A DNA stretch of 6,920 nt from Candidatus Aminicenantota bacterium. Its GTDB lineage: Bacteria > Acidobacteriota > Aminicenantia > Aminicenantales > Aminicenantaceae. Below, one piece after another: positions 1 through 6,755 of this stretch. How positions within the stretch are numbered: position 1 is the first letter of the stretch; the number at the start of each line of letters is the position of its first letter. The notes beneath the pieces were generated by a model that was given only the letters and a program-made list of their open reading frames with translations, had not been told where the DNA came from and ran no database searches. The stretch lies in the NCBI GenBank assembly GCA_030614645.1, contig JAUWTR010000086.1, positions 1 through 6,920 of the forward strand, read 5' to 3'. Made by a program: the position numbers and the translations under genes.

Positions 1-2958
1 CCTGACCTCAATGCTCCTCTTGTCAATATCATTACAGAAAATGAAGGCATGGCAGCTGAGGATGTGGAAAGGCTTATTACTTTTCCCCTTGAAAGTCTGC
101 TTAACGGTGCTCCCAATGTAATCCGGGTTCGGTCGGAATCAGCTACGGGCGACTCAGTTGTCACAGTGGAATTCGACTGGGGTATGGATATCTATCTTGC
201 CCGCCAAATTGTCTCCAGTAAACTGGAACTTATCAGCGGACGTCTCCCCCTCGGCACCACCCCCCCAATGTTAGGCCCGGTTTCATCCCGCATGGGAGAG
301 ATCTTCGAGTTTGCCGTAATAGGAGAAGATACCGATCCTATGGAACTTCGCTCAATCGCAGACTGGACCATCCGCTACCGGCTGCAGGGAGTATCAGGGG
401 TATCTTTTGTCATAAACCTGGGCGGTTTTATCAAGCAGTTCCAGGTATTTCTTAAGCCTGATATGCTTAAGCACTATGACATCACCATAAATGAGATCAA
501 AGAGGCTATCGAAAAAAGCAACCGTAATTTTTCAGGCGGAATTCTCTTGAAAGGCTCCCAGGAATCCCTTATCAAAGGAATCGGCCGGATCGAAACCCTG
601 GAGCATATAAAAAATACGGTAATCACCTCTCGAAATAATGTCCCCGTCTCTGTAAAAGATATTGCTGAGGTAAAAGTTGGCGCAAAATTCCGCCGGGAAT
701 CCGGAAGTCATAATGGAAAAGAATCCGTATATGTTACAGTAGAAAAGCAATACGGCGGCGACACTTTGACCGCCATCGGCAATATCAAAAATGCTCTAGC
801 AAATATAGCCAAAGACCTGCCGGAAAAAATCAAGATCAAACCTTTTTACGATCAATCTGTGCTTATTACAAAATCCATAAGCCATGTTGAGATCACTATG
901 CTGGAAGGAGCCATCCTTATTATCTTAGTCATGCTGTTTTTCATGTGGAACCTGCGAAGTTCTTTTATCGCCTCTTTGACCATCCCCTTTTCCATCCTTA
1001 TTGCCCTGGTGCTTATGGATCTTTTTGGAATAAAACTAACGGTCATGTCCATAGGAGGCCTTGCCATCGGCATAGGTAAGGTGGCTAATGGATCCATCAT
1101 CATGGTCGAGAATATCTACCGGGTACTGCGCGAAAAAAAAGGCCAGGCTTCTACAATGGCCTTGACCTCAGAAGCGGCTCATGATGTCGGGAAACATCTT
1201 TTTTCAGCAAATATTATAATCATCTTAGTCTTCCTCCCTCTTCTAACCATGGGAGGAATCGAAGGCGCTATGTTCCGCCCCACAGCCTTTGCCGTAGCTG
1301 CAGCACTTTTAGGCTCTCTCCTGATAAACCTCACTTTAAAACCAATCCTTGCTACTTTTTTTCTGAAAGAAAAACACATCAAAGAAAGAAAAAATCCTAT
1401 CGATGATTTTATTCACTCTAAATACCAGGTTATACTTAAAGTCGTTTTAAAACATAAAAAGGCTATTCTAATTGTTTTTGTCTGCCTTATTATCGGAGCG
1501 GGAATCTCTTATACTTTTTTAGGGCACGAATTTGTCCCTCCCCTTGATGAAGGGGCTATTATGGCCTCTACCGTAATGCTGCCTGAGACTTCCCTGGAAG
1601 AATCTGTGCGCATGGGAAACCGGATTGAAAAGATATTTCTCTCCTTCCCTGAAGTTATCTCAGTATCCCGTACAACCGGGACTGCCGAGGCATCTGAACA
1701 CGTACACCCTGTAAACCACAGCCATTATAATATTGAGCTTTTACCACGGGAGAAACGAAAACGCGGATTTGACAAAATTACCAAGGCCATGCGCCAAGAA
1801 CTGGACAAAATACCGGGTTTAGCCTATATCTTTGAACAGCCCATAGCCAATAAACTGGCAGAAATGCTGACCGGAGTAGAAGGAGAACTCTCCATCAAAC
1901 TTTTCGGCCAGGACTTACCTACCCTAAACGACAAGATCGAAGAGATCCACAATGCTCTGACCAACATCAAAGGTGTAGCGGACTTACAAATAGAGCAAAC
2001 CACTGGCATCCCCCAGCTTATCATCAAGCTTAACCGGGGCAAACTAGCCCGTTTCGGCATACCGGTTGGAGAAGTAGCTGATATCATCGAAACAGCTCTC
2101 AATGGTCTGGAAGTTACCGATGTCTACGAAAAAGACAGAATCACATCCGTGCTCATCCGCCTTTCTGAAAAATACCGCCATGATGAAGAAGCGATTAAAA
2201 ACCTGCTGATAGAAACTCCCAGTGGGGAAAGAATCCCCCTGACGCAGCTGGCTGAAATAAGTAAAAGCGAAGGACCTCAGACCATATTCCGCGAAAACCT
2301 GATGCGGCGTAAAATAATCCTCTGCAATGTAGAAGGTAGAGACATAGGCGGTTTTGTCCAGGAAGCTCGCAAAAGCATAGAAAACGAAGTTGACCTTCCC
2401 CCGGGGTATTTTGTCACTTTCGGCGGGCAGTTCGAAAGCCAGCAGCATGCCCTCCGCCATCTGTCTATATTGATGCTCATCGTCATCCTCATTATATTTG
2501 TTATCCTTTTCTCCTCATTCAACTCCCTCTGGCAGGCTTTAATGATCATCATGAACATCCCCACAACCCTTATCGGCGGGATTTTGGCCCTGTTGATCGC
2601 AGGGCAGACGCTTAATGTCTCCTCCACGATCGGGCTGATAGCCCTTTTCGGTATTTGTGTTCAGAACGATATAATTCTCGTAGCTAAGATCAATGATTTT
2701 ATAAAACAGGGAATGGCTCTGCATGAAGCAGTAGTTAAGGGAGCTATGACTAAATTACGCCCCATTCTTATGACGGATATGGTAATGATCGTGGCCTTAC
2801 TGCCCATGGCCCTTACTGTATCGACTGGGGCAGAACTTCACAAACCTCTGGCAGTTGTATATATAGGTGGATTTTTCTTTGCTATAATACTCCGTCTGAT
2901 CATTGTCCCGGTCCTATATGAGACAATGGCAAAATTCGCCATGAAAAAAAGTAAGTAG
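1..2958 (+). CDS. Heavy-metal efflux RND transporter, CusA/CzcA family (5' end outside window)
   Basis: This is the inner-membrane pump of a tripartite metal exporter; relatives move Cu/Ag or Co/Zn/Cd ions with an adaptor (CusB/CzcB) and an outer-membrane channel. The frame is open from base 1 and the first codons read PDLNAPLVNI, matching about residue 40 of CusA. The ATG at 49 is therefore internal, and about 40 residues (TM1) lie upstream. The 985 visible codons suggest about 1,025 residues in total, normal for the family. Visible landmarks are the EFDWGMD segment near codon 57, TM2-TM6 at about 300-455, the EFVPPLDEG motif after TM7, the second periplasmic domain, and TM8-TM12 at about 820-975. 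Numbered from base 1, TM4 reads GIGKVANGSIIMVEN (codons 357-371): the relay Asp (D405 in CusA) is Asn363, and a Lys sits at 360. TM10 reads GICVQND, with Asp890. CusA's Met triad is not conserved; a cluster HVHPVNHSH (567-575) covers the M573 position. The reading frame is intact. Family assignment is secure; the metal is unknown. Confidence 0.93.
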   Translation, partial: PDLNAPLVNIITENEGMAAEDVERLITFPLESLLNGAPNVIRVRSESATGDSVVTVEFDWGMDIYLARQIVSSKLELISGRLPLGTTPPMLGPVSSRMGEIFEFAVIGEDTDPMELRSIADWTIRYRLQGVSGVSFVINLGGFIKQFQVFLKPDMLKHYDITINEIKEAIEKSNRNFSGGILLKGSQESLIKGIGRIETLEHIKNTVITSRNNVPVSVKDIAEVKVGAKFRRESGSHNGKESVYVTVEKQYGGDTLTAIGNIKNALANIAKDLPEKIKIKPFYDQSVLITKSISHVEITMLEGAILIILVMLFFMWNLRSSFIASLTIPFSILIALVLMDLFGIKLTVMSIGGLAIGIGKVANGSIIMVENIYRVLREKKGQASTMALTSEAAHDVGKHLFSANIIIILVFLPLLTMGGIEGAMFRPTAFAVAAALLGSLLINLTLKPILATFFLKEKHIKERKNPIDDFIHSKYQVILKVVLKHKKAILIVFVCLIIGAGISYTFLGHEFVPPLDEGAIMASTVMLPETSLEESVRMGNRIEKIFLSFPEVISVSRTTGTAEASEHVHPVNHSHYNIELLPREKRKRGFDKITKAMRQELDKIPGLAYIFEQPIANKLAEMLTGVEGELSIKLFGQDLPTLNDKIEEIHNALTNIKGVADLQIEQTTGIPQLIIKLNRGKLARFGIPVGEVADIIETALNGLEVTDVYEKDRITSVLIRLSEKYRHDEEAIKNLLIETPSGERIPLTQLAEISKSEGPQTIFRENLMRRKIILCNVEGRDIGGFVQEARKSIENEVDLPPGYFVTFGGQFESQQHALRHLSILMLIVILIIFVILFSSFNSLWQALMIIMNIPTTLIGGILALLIAGQTLNVSSTIGLIALFGICVQNDIILVAKINDFIKQGMALHEAVVKGAMTKLRPILMTDMVMIVALLPMALTVSTGAELHKPLAVVYIGGFFFAIILRLIIVPVLYETMAKFAMKKSK

Positions 2959-2967
2959 CCTGGATTA

Positions 2968-3007
2968 TTCACTAGTCGAGGTTGCCGCAGATACGAGGCA
3001 TAGTGGA
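2968..3007 (+). promoter_or_regulatory. Possible stem-loop in the RND-to-peptidase leader
   Basis: In the 90-base gap after the RND stop codon, TTCACTA (2968-2974) can pair with TAGTGGA (3001-3007), with one G-T wobble. Immediately inside on the right, GGCA (2997-3000) can pair with TGCC (2983-2986), leaving an eight-base bulge on the left (2975-2982) and a ten-base loop. No T-run follows, so this is not an intrinsic terminator. I do not recognise a known riboswitch class and see no convincing promoter. The stem is short and could be chance. Confidence 0.3.
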
Positions 3008-3014
3008 TACAGCT

Positions 3015-3044
3015 AGAGGGACAGCCCCCCTCTTTTAAAGGAGG
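3015..3044 (+). promoter_or_regulatory. Ribosome binding site of the M29-like gene with two mutually exclusive hairpins
   Basis: The Shine-Dalgarno sequence AAAGGAGG (3037-3044) lies four bases before the ATG at 3049, is very strong and fixes that start. CCTCTT (3029-3034) can pair with AGGAGG (3039-3044) around the loop TTAA, with five Watson-Crick pairs and one G-T, burying the site. Alternatively, AGAGGG (3015-3020) can pair exactly with CCCTCT (3028-3033) around a seven-base loop, freeing the site. The second hairpin is followed by TTT, so it also resembles a weak terminator. The two folds share bases 3029-3033 and cannot coexist. The binding site is seen directly; regulation by these folds is inference. 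Confidence 0.55.
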
Positions 3045-3048
3045 CGCC

Positions 3049-4197
3049 ATGGAAAATCTATCTTTAGACGAACTTATTGATCTTATCCATTCTGTTTTTC
3101 CCCTTCTGCCGGATGACCGATTTCTGGGAATCTTGATCGACCTCCCCAAAAATAAAGAAGCGGATAATGATGACTGGAGGATTAGACGAAAAATGGCCAC
3201 AGAATGGGCCGATGTCTTAAGAGAAAACTTAAAAGCTCTGAATTTAGACGACGTAAGGCTTTTTGCCTATCCCAATGTAGGCTCTAACAATGCTGAACTC
3301 CCCTCCTTTGCTTACCTTAGAAAATGGGGGAGACCGCTGCCTTCCTATGCTTCCGAGCTGGAAGAATCATGTACCAAGATCTCATTTGAAGAAATATTCA
3401 AAAAAATAAAAATCATCATGGCCCCGACCCAATACTCAGCTACAGCTCCTTTGAAAAATGCTGCCAGAAAATTCGATCTCCGGGCCGCTACAATGCCGGG
3501 ATTTTCTCCCGCCATGATCCCCACCCTGAAAATTGATTATTCAGAAGTCAACCGGCGGGTGCTCAAGATCAAAGAAAAGCTTGACCGGGCAGAGGCCGCA
3601 GAGGTGTTTTTTTTAGTCGATGATATTGATGAATATAAAATGCTTTTTGACCTGCGCTTCCGCAATGCCCATGCCAGTACAGGCCGCTTCCCTGACAGAG
3701 GAGTTGCCGGTAATCTGCCCAGCGGAGAAGCTTATATCGTACCCTATGAAGGCGAAAAAGAGGAGCCAAGCCTTACACAAGGCACTTTGCCGGTTCAAAT
3801 AGATAACCATATCGTACTCTTCTATATCAAAGAGAACCGTGCCATCAAAGCTGAAGGTGACAGCCCAGCTGCAGAAGAGGAGCAGTCACATCTTATAAAA
3901 GAACCGGCCTACGGAAATATGGCAGAGCTTGGTTTCGGTGTGCTGAAAGATTTCGGCATCCTCCCGGTCGGTAAAATATTGCAGGATGAAAAACTGGGCT
4001 TTCACATTGCCTTTGGCCGCAGCGAACATTTCGGCGGTATAATCGGCCCGGACGATTTTTCTTCACCAAAAGAGGTAATACATCTTGACCGCATTTACAT
4101 CTCAGCAACTCAGCCCCGCATCACAGTACAGTCGATTATTCTTAAGTATCCGGATGGTCAAGAAGACTTGACCCCTCTAGCGCTAAGGCGGTCATAA
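3049..4197 (+). CDS. M29-like metallopeptidase (aminopeptidase T/AmpS type)
   Basis: A 382-residue protein with no signal peptide or membrane segment, so probably cytoplasmic. M29 enzymes are two-metal aminopeptidases that remove N-terminal residues from peptides, and their usual length is about 370-410 residues. The C-terminal half carries the family's metal-ligand pattern in order: Glu227 in NLPSGE, Glu293 in MAELG, His319 in FHIAFG, then His345 and Asp347 in HLD. A GRFPD stretch near 212-216 precedes the first motif. The Tyr expected shortly after the first His is not evident; that stretch reads SEHFGG (325-330). The N-terminal half (WADVLRENLKALNLDD, then IIMAPTQYSATAP near 122-134) is less typical but resembles the family's substrate-side domain. 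The start is fixed by AAAGGAGG four bases upstream. The gene follows the RND gene after 90 bases and may share its transcript. Its last 56 bases overlap the convergent M20 gene. The superfamily is fairly certain; peptidase activity and substrate are not proven. Confidence 0.75.
   Translation: MENLSLDELIDLIHSVFPLLPDDRFLGILIDLPKNKEADNDDWRIRRKMATEWADVLRENLKALNLDDVRLFAYPNVGSNNAELPSFAYLRKWGRPLPSYASELEESCTKISFEEIFKKIKIIMAPTQYSATAPLKNAARKFDLRAATMPGFSPAMIPTLKIDYSEVNRRVLKIKEKLDRAEAAEVFFLVDDIDEYKMLFDLRFRNAHASTGRFPDRGVAGNLPSGEAYIVPYEGEKEEPSLTQGTLPVQIDNHIVLFYIKENRAIKAEGDSPAAEEEQSHLIKEPAYGNMAELGFGVLKDFGILPVGKILQDEKLGFHIAFGRSEHFGGIIGPDDFSSPKEVIHLDRIYISATQPRITVQSIILKYPDGQEDLTPLALRRS
4141..4185. repeat. Run of short palindromes in the convergent gene overlap
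   Basis: Four palindromic units lie almost end to end: CTTAAG (4141-4146), ATCCGGAT (4148-4155), a perfect seven-base stem GGTCAAG/CTTGACC with loop AAGA (4156-4173), and TAGCGCTA (4178-4185). They fall where the M29-like and M20 genes overlap tail to tail and are coding on both strands. The central hairpin could form in either transcript, but no T-run follows it in either direction, so it is not a standard intrinsic terminator. A role in ending or stabilising the opposing transcripts is only inferred. Confidence 0.45.
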
Positions 4198-5323
4198 GAT
4201 AGGCAGCTTCAGGCAGAGCTTTTTCATCAATATCAAACCCAGGATGGTGATGGGGATATTGCGTCCCGTCGCCCATGCCAAAGAACAAAAAAGCCCCGGG
4301 AACTTTCTTGAGATAATACGCGAAATCCTCTCCTCCCATAACCGGCTCAATATGTCTTATCCGCTCTTTGCCCAAAGTTTTTGCGGTTATTTTCTCAACA
4401 AAATCGACCATGCCGGCATCATTTACAAGCGGAGCATAACCAATATCATATTCAAACTCTGCTGTAGCGCCATAAGTTTCACAGGTTTTCTGAGTAATTT
4501 TCCGTAAGCGCTGCTCAGTCAATTTTTGAACATCAGCATCAAAACTTCTTACCGTGCCAGTCAATGTCACTTTTTCCGGAATTATATTGTAAATAGTTCC
4601 GCCTTTAATAGTACCGAAAGAAACTACCACAGGCTTTAGCGGGTCAATACTGCGGCTAACAATACTCTGGACATTTACAACCAGTTGGGAAGCTACCAGA
4701 ATGGGATCCACGGTCTGCTGGGGCATAGAACCGTGACCGCCTTTTCCTTTAATAGTAATAGAGAAGGCATCAGGTTGGGCCATCATCGGCCCTTTTACAA
4801 TCCCGACAATTCCTGTAGCTAAATCCTGCCAAAGATGGAGTCCAAAAATAGCATCCACTCCTTCCAAAGCTCCCTCTTCGATCATCAATTTAGCTCCGCC
4901 CGGGATCCTTTCTTCTGACGGCTGAAAAAGAAATACTACTTTGCCACTGAAACGGTCTTTCATCTGAGACAATATTTTCGCTGCTCCCATAATAACAGCC
5001 ATATGCCCATCGTGGGCACAGGCATGGGTTATCCCGGGATTCTGAGAGATATATTCCTTATCCCCCTCCTCCTCTAAGGGGAGTGCGTCCATATCAGCAC
5101 GTAAGGCCACGGTCCGTCCTCCAGGCTTGCCCGCCAATACAGCCCGCAGACCGGTCTTGGCTAACGTTTCCACCTGCAATCCCAGGCTTTCTAAAAATTC
5201 CCTGATAACAGCTGATGTCCGTTTTTCTTCAAATGCAAGCTCAGGGTAGCGGTGAAAATCCCGTCGCCAACTTACTAATTCCTCTGTTATCTCTATAACT
5301 TTATTTTTGATTTCATCAAGCAT
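4142..5323 (-). CDS. M20-family metal-dependent amidohydrolase (HipO/AmaA-like N-acyl amino acid hydrolase)
   Basis: This cytoplasmic enzyme class hydrolyses the amide bond of N-acyl amino acids such as N-acetyl, benzoyl or aminobenzoyl conjugates, using a dinuclear metal centre. With the ATG at 5323 it has 393 residues, normal for the M20D group. Landmarks in order are RRDFHRYPELAFEE (20-33), ALRADMDALP (73-82), HACAHDGH (100-107, ligands Cys102 and His104), FQPSEE (133-138, Glu137/Glu138), GLHLW (161-165, ligand His163), the lid/dimerisation domain from about 183 to 290 with GKGGHGSMP (193-201; His197 likely reaches the partner's active site), GGEDFAYY (330-337), and a terminal His run at 358-360 before PGFD. 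All key residues are present. GGAG (5333-5336), nine bases upstream, supports this ATG. An in-frame TTG at 5338 has no such site and would make the binding site coding. The ATG overlaps the symporter stop codon by eight bases. The exact acyl substrate cannot be read from sequence. Confidence 0.9.
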   Translation of the reverse strand: MLDEIKNKVIEITEELVSWRRDFHRYPELAFEEKRTSAVIREFLESLGLQVETLAKTGLRAVLAGKPGGRTVALRADMDALPLEEEGDKEYISQNPGITHACAHDGHMAVIMGAAKILSQMKDRFSGKVVFLFQPSEERIPGGAKLMIEEGALEGVDAIFGLHLWQDLATGIVGIVKGPMMAQPDAFSITIKGKGGHGSMPQQTVDPILVASQLVVNVQSIVSRSIDPLKPVVVSFGTIKGGTIYNIIPEKVTLTGTVRSFDADVQKLTEQRLRKITQKTCETYGATAEFEYDIGYAPLVNDAGMVDFVEKITAKTLGKERIRHIEPVMGGEDFAYYLKKVPGAFLFFGMGDGTQYPHHHPGFDIDEKALPEAAYLMTALALEGSSLLDHPDT

Positions 5324-6755
5324 TTTTCTTTTCTCCAATTATTCTCGGTCCACGATATAATAAGCTTATTATCACAGCAACGGCTGCGTTTACTACCAAC
5401 CCTACAAATCCGGCATTAATACCTAAAAAGGGATCATTACCGCTGAGGATTAGCAGAGCCACTATCCCGACACCTGAGATTATCCCCCAAAACACGCCGT
5501 TGCGGCTGGCTTTTTTCCAGAAAAGACCCAAGATAACACCTGGAAAAAACTGGCAAACGCCATCATATCCAAGGATTAAAAGATTGACCAGTTCATTGGG
5601 GAAAAAGATTGCAAACACCAGGCCAAGGGCCATTATAACCAGGACCATAAACCGTGACAGCCGCATAACAGTTTCCTCTCCTGCCTCCGGCTTAAACCCG
5701 GTCTTATAGATATTTTTGGCCACAAGAGTAGCAGCAAAAAGCACCAAGATAGCCGCAGGCACCATGGCTGTCACAGCTCCTGCTGCCCCTACAAACCCCA
5801 TAAACCAGGCAGGGTACGTCTGATTGACTAGAGTCAGGAAAGATAGATCCCCATTTTCCAGGCCCGGAATAACCAAAAGCGCGGTAAAACCAACAAAAAA
5901 TATCAGCAGTATGGGGATCTGGTAAAACGGCATGATAATAGCATTTCTCTTAATGATCTTGTCACTTTTTGCCGAAAAAGCAGAGCCAAATACATGCGGC
6001 CACATATAAAAACCCATAGCAGTTAATAAAAGAGTGGACATGACCCAGAGAACATCCATATTTGTTGTTGCTCCGGGAAAAATCAGGTGTTCCGGCATTT
6101 TATCTATCAGCGCTGAAAACATCTTGCCAAAACTGCCAAAATAAATCAGGGGAACTCCGATCCCCACAATAAATACAGCTGCCAGCATTAAAACATCTTT
6201 AATAACCGCAACCCAAGCCGCCCCCCTAAGGCCGCTAGTGTATACAAAAGCGCAGGTCAGAACAAAAGATATAAGAATTGCTACCTGGGAACTGATGGCC
6301 CCGTTACTAGCGACTTTGACAATAAAACCCAAGCCGGTCAGCTGAAGCTGCAGATAAGGGATTATAGACACAACCCCGATAACCGCCACCAGAACTCCCA
6401 GGCCGCGGCTGTTATATATTTGAATGAAAAAATCAGGTTGAGTGTGCAGATTGAAACGCTTTCCAATCTTCCAGATCAAAGGGAGAATAAAAAAGGATAA
6501 AGTATATGCCAGGGCCCCGTAAATCAAGATATAAAATGCCGGGGCTCCTTTTGAATAAGCCCAACCGCTAGCACCCAAGAAAGTAAAAGTGGTATATATT
6601 TCTCCTGCCATGAGCAGCCAAATTATGATTAATCCAAAGCGCCGGCCTCCTACTGTCCAGTTTTCGAAGTTCATCTCTATATTTCTCCCGGCATAAACTC
6701 CGACTAACGAGGAAATAAGAATGACTGCAAAAATAATGATCAGCGCTAAACTCAA
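5316..6755 (-). CDS. Sodium:solute symporter family permease (MctP/YhjB-like)
   Basis: A 479-residue integral membrane protein with about 13 hydrophobic segments (near 3-22, 43-66, 74-95, 121-145, 157-175, 183-206, 234-258, 275-296, 316-345, 367-385, 388-411, 418-437 and 443-467), matching the SSS fold and length. Family features are WTVGGRRFG (33-41), YTTFTFLGASGWAYSKGAP (54-72), SGLRGAAW (174-181) and FYMWPH (249-254); the YTTFTFLG and MWPH stretches resemble MctP-type monocarboxylate/amino acid permeases. The TM8 motif that binds Na+ in SSS proteins (AAxxSTADS) reads AAGAVTAMV (324-332), keeping only Thr329. The start is a TTG at 6755, supported by GGAG seven bases upstream and by overlap with the preceding stop codon. 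A small DUF3311 protein precedes it, as for many MctP/YhjB-like permeases. The downstream M20 enzyme suggests an acylated amino acid or related carboxylate as cargo; this is inference from context. Confidence 0.9.
   Translation of the reverse strand: MSLALIIIFAVILISSLVGVYAGRNIEMNFENWTVGGRRFGLIIIWLLMAGEIYTTFTFLGASGWAYSKGAPAFYILIYGALAYTLSFFILPLIWKIGKRFNLHTQPDFFIQIYNSRGLGVLVAVIGVVSIIPYLQLQLTGLGFIVKVASNGAISSQVAILISFVLTCAFVYTSGLRGAAWVAVIKDVLMLAAVFIVGIGVPLIYFGSFGKMFSALIDKMPEHLIFPGATTNMDVLWVMSTLLLTAMGFYMWPHVFGSAFSAKSDKIIKRNAIIMPFYQIPILLIFFVGFTALLVIPGLENGDLSFLTLVNQTYPAWFMGFVGAAGAVTAMVPAAILVLFAATLVAKNIYKTGFKPEAGEETVMRLSRFMVLVIMALGLVFAIFFPNELVNLLILGYDGVCQFFPGVILGLFWKKASRNGVFWGIISGVGIVALLILSGNDPFLGINAGFVGLVVNAAVAVIISLLYRGPRIIGEKKNA
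5333..5336 (-). promoter_or_regulatory. Ribosome binding site of the M20 gene, inside the symporter gene
   Basis: GGAG on the minus strand, nine bases before the ATG at 5323, lies within the last codons of the symporter. It decides the start in favour of the internal ATG over the upstream TTG at 5338. Ribosomes finishing the symporter would terminate almost on top of this site, as expected for translational coupling. Confidence 0.75.

Noticed and set aside
49..51. ATG at 49 as the start of the RND gene
   Set aside because: The frame is open to base 1 and the upstream codons (PDLNAPLVNI) are conserved family sequence; the true start is outside the window.
1133..1140. Run of eight A in the RND gene as a programmed slippage site
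   Set aside because: The zero frame continues through conserved sequence on both sides; no alternative product or stimulatory structure is evident.
2044..2460. Minus-strand open frame of 138 codons inside the RND gene
   Set aside because: It lies wholly antisense to a conserved RND domain and has no ribosome binding site or recognisable domain; it is a shadow frame.
3607..3614. Run of eight T in the M29-like gene as a slippage site or terminator
   Set aside because: No GC-rich hairpin precedes it, and the protein reads through as FFLVDD in a normal frame.
4156..4173. Hairpin GGTCAAG/CTTGACC as an intrinsic terminator
   Set aside because: No T-run follows it on either strand; it is kept only as a palindrome of unknown role.
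3012..4181. Nine-base inverted repeat GCTAGAGGG (3012-3020) and CCCTCTAGC (4173-4181) flanking the M29-like gene
   Set aside because: Many nine-base matches are expected by chance in a window this size; no target duplication or transposase is present.
5336..5338. TTG at 5338 as the start of the M20 gene
   Set aside because: It has no ribosome binding site upstream, and the good GGAG at 5333-5336 serves the ATG at 5323.
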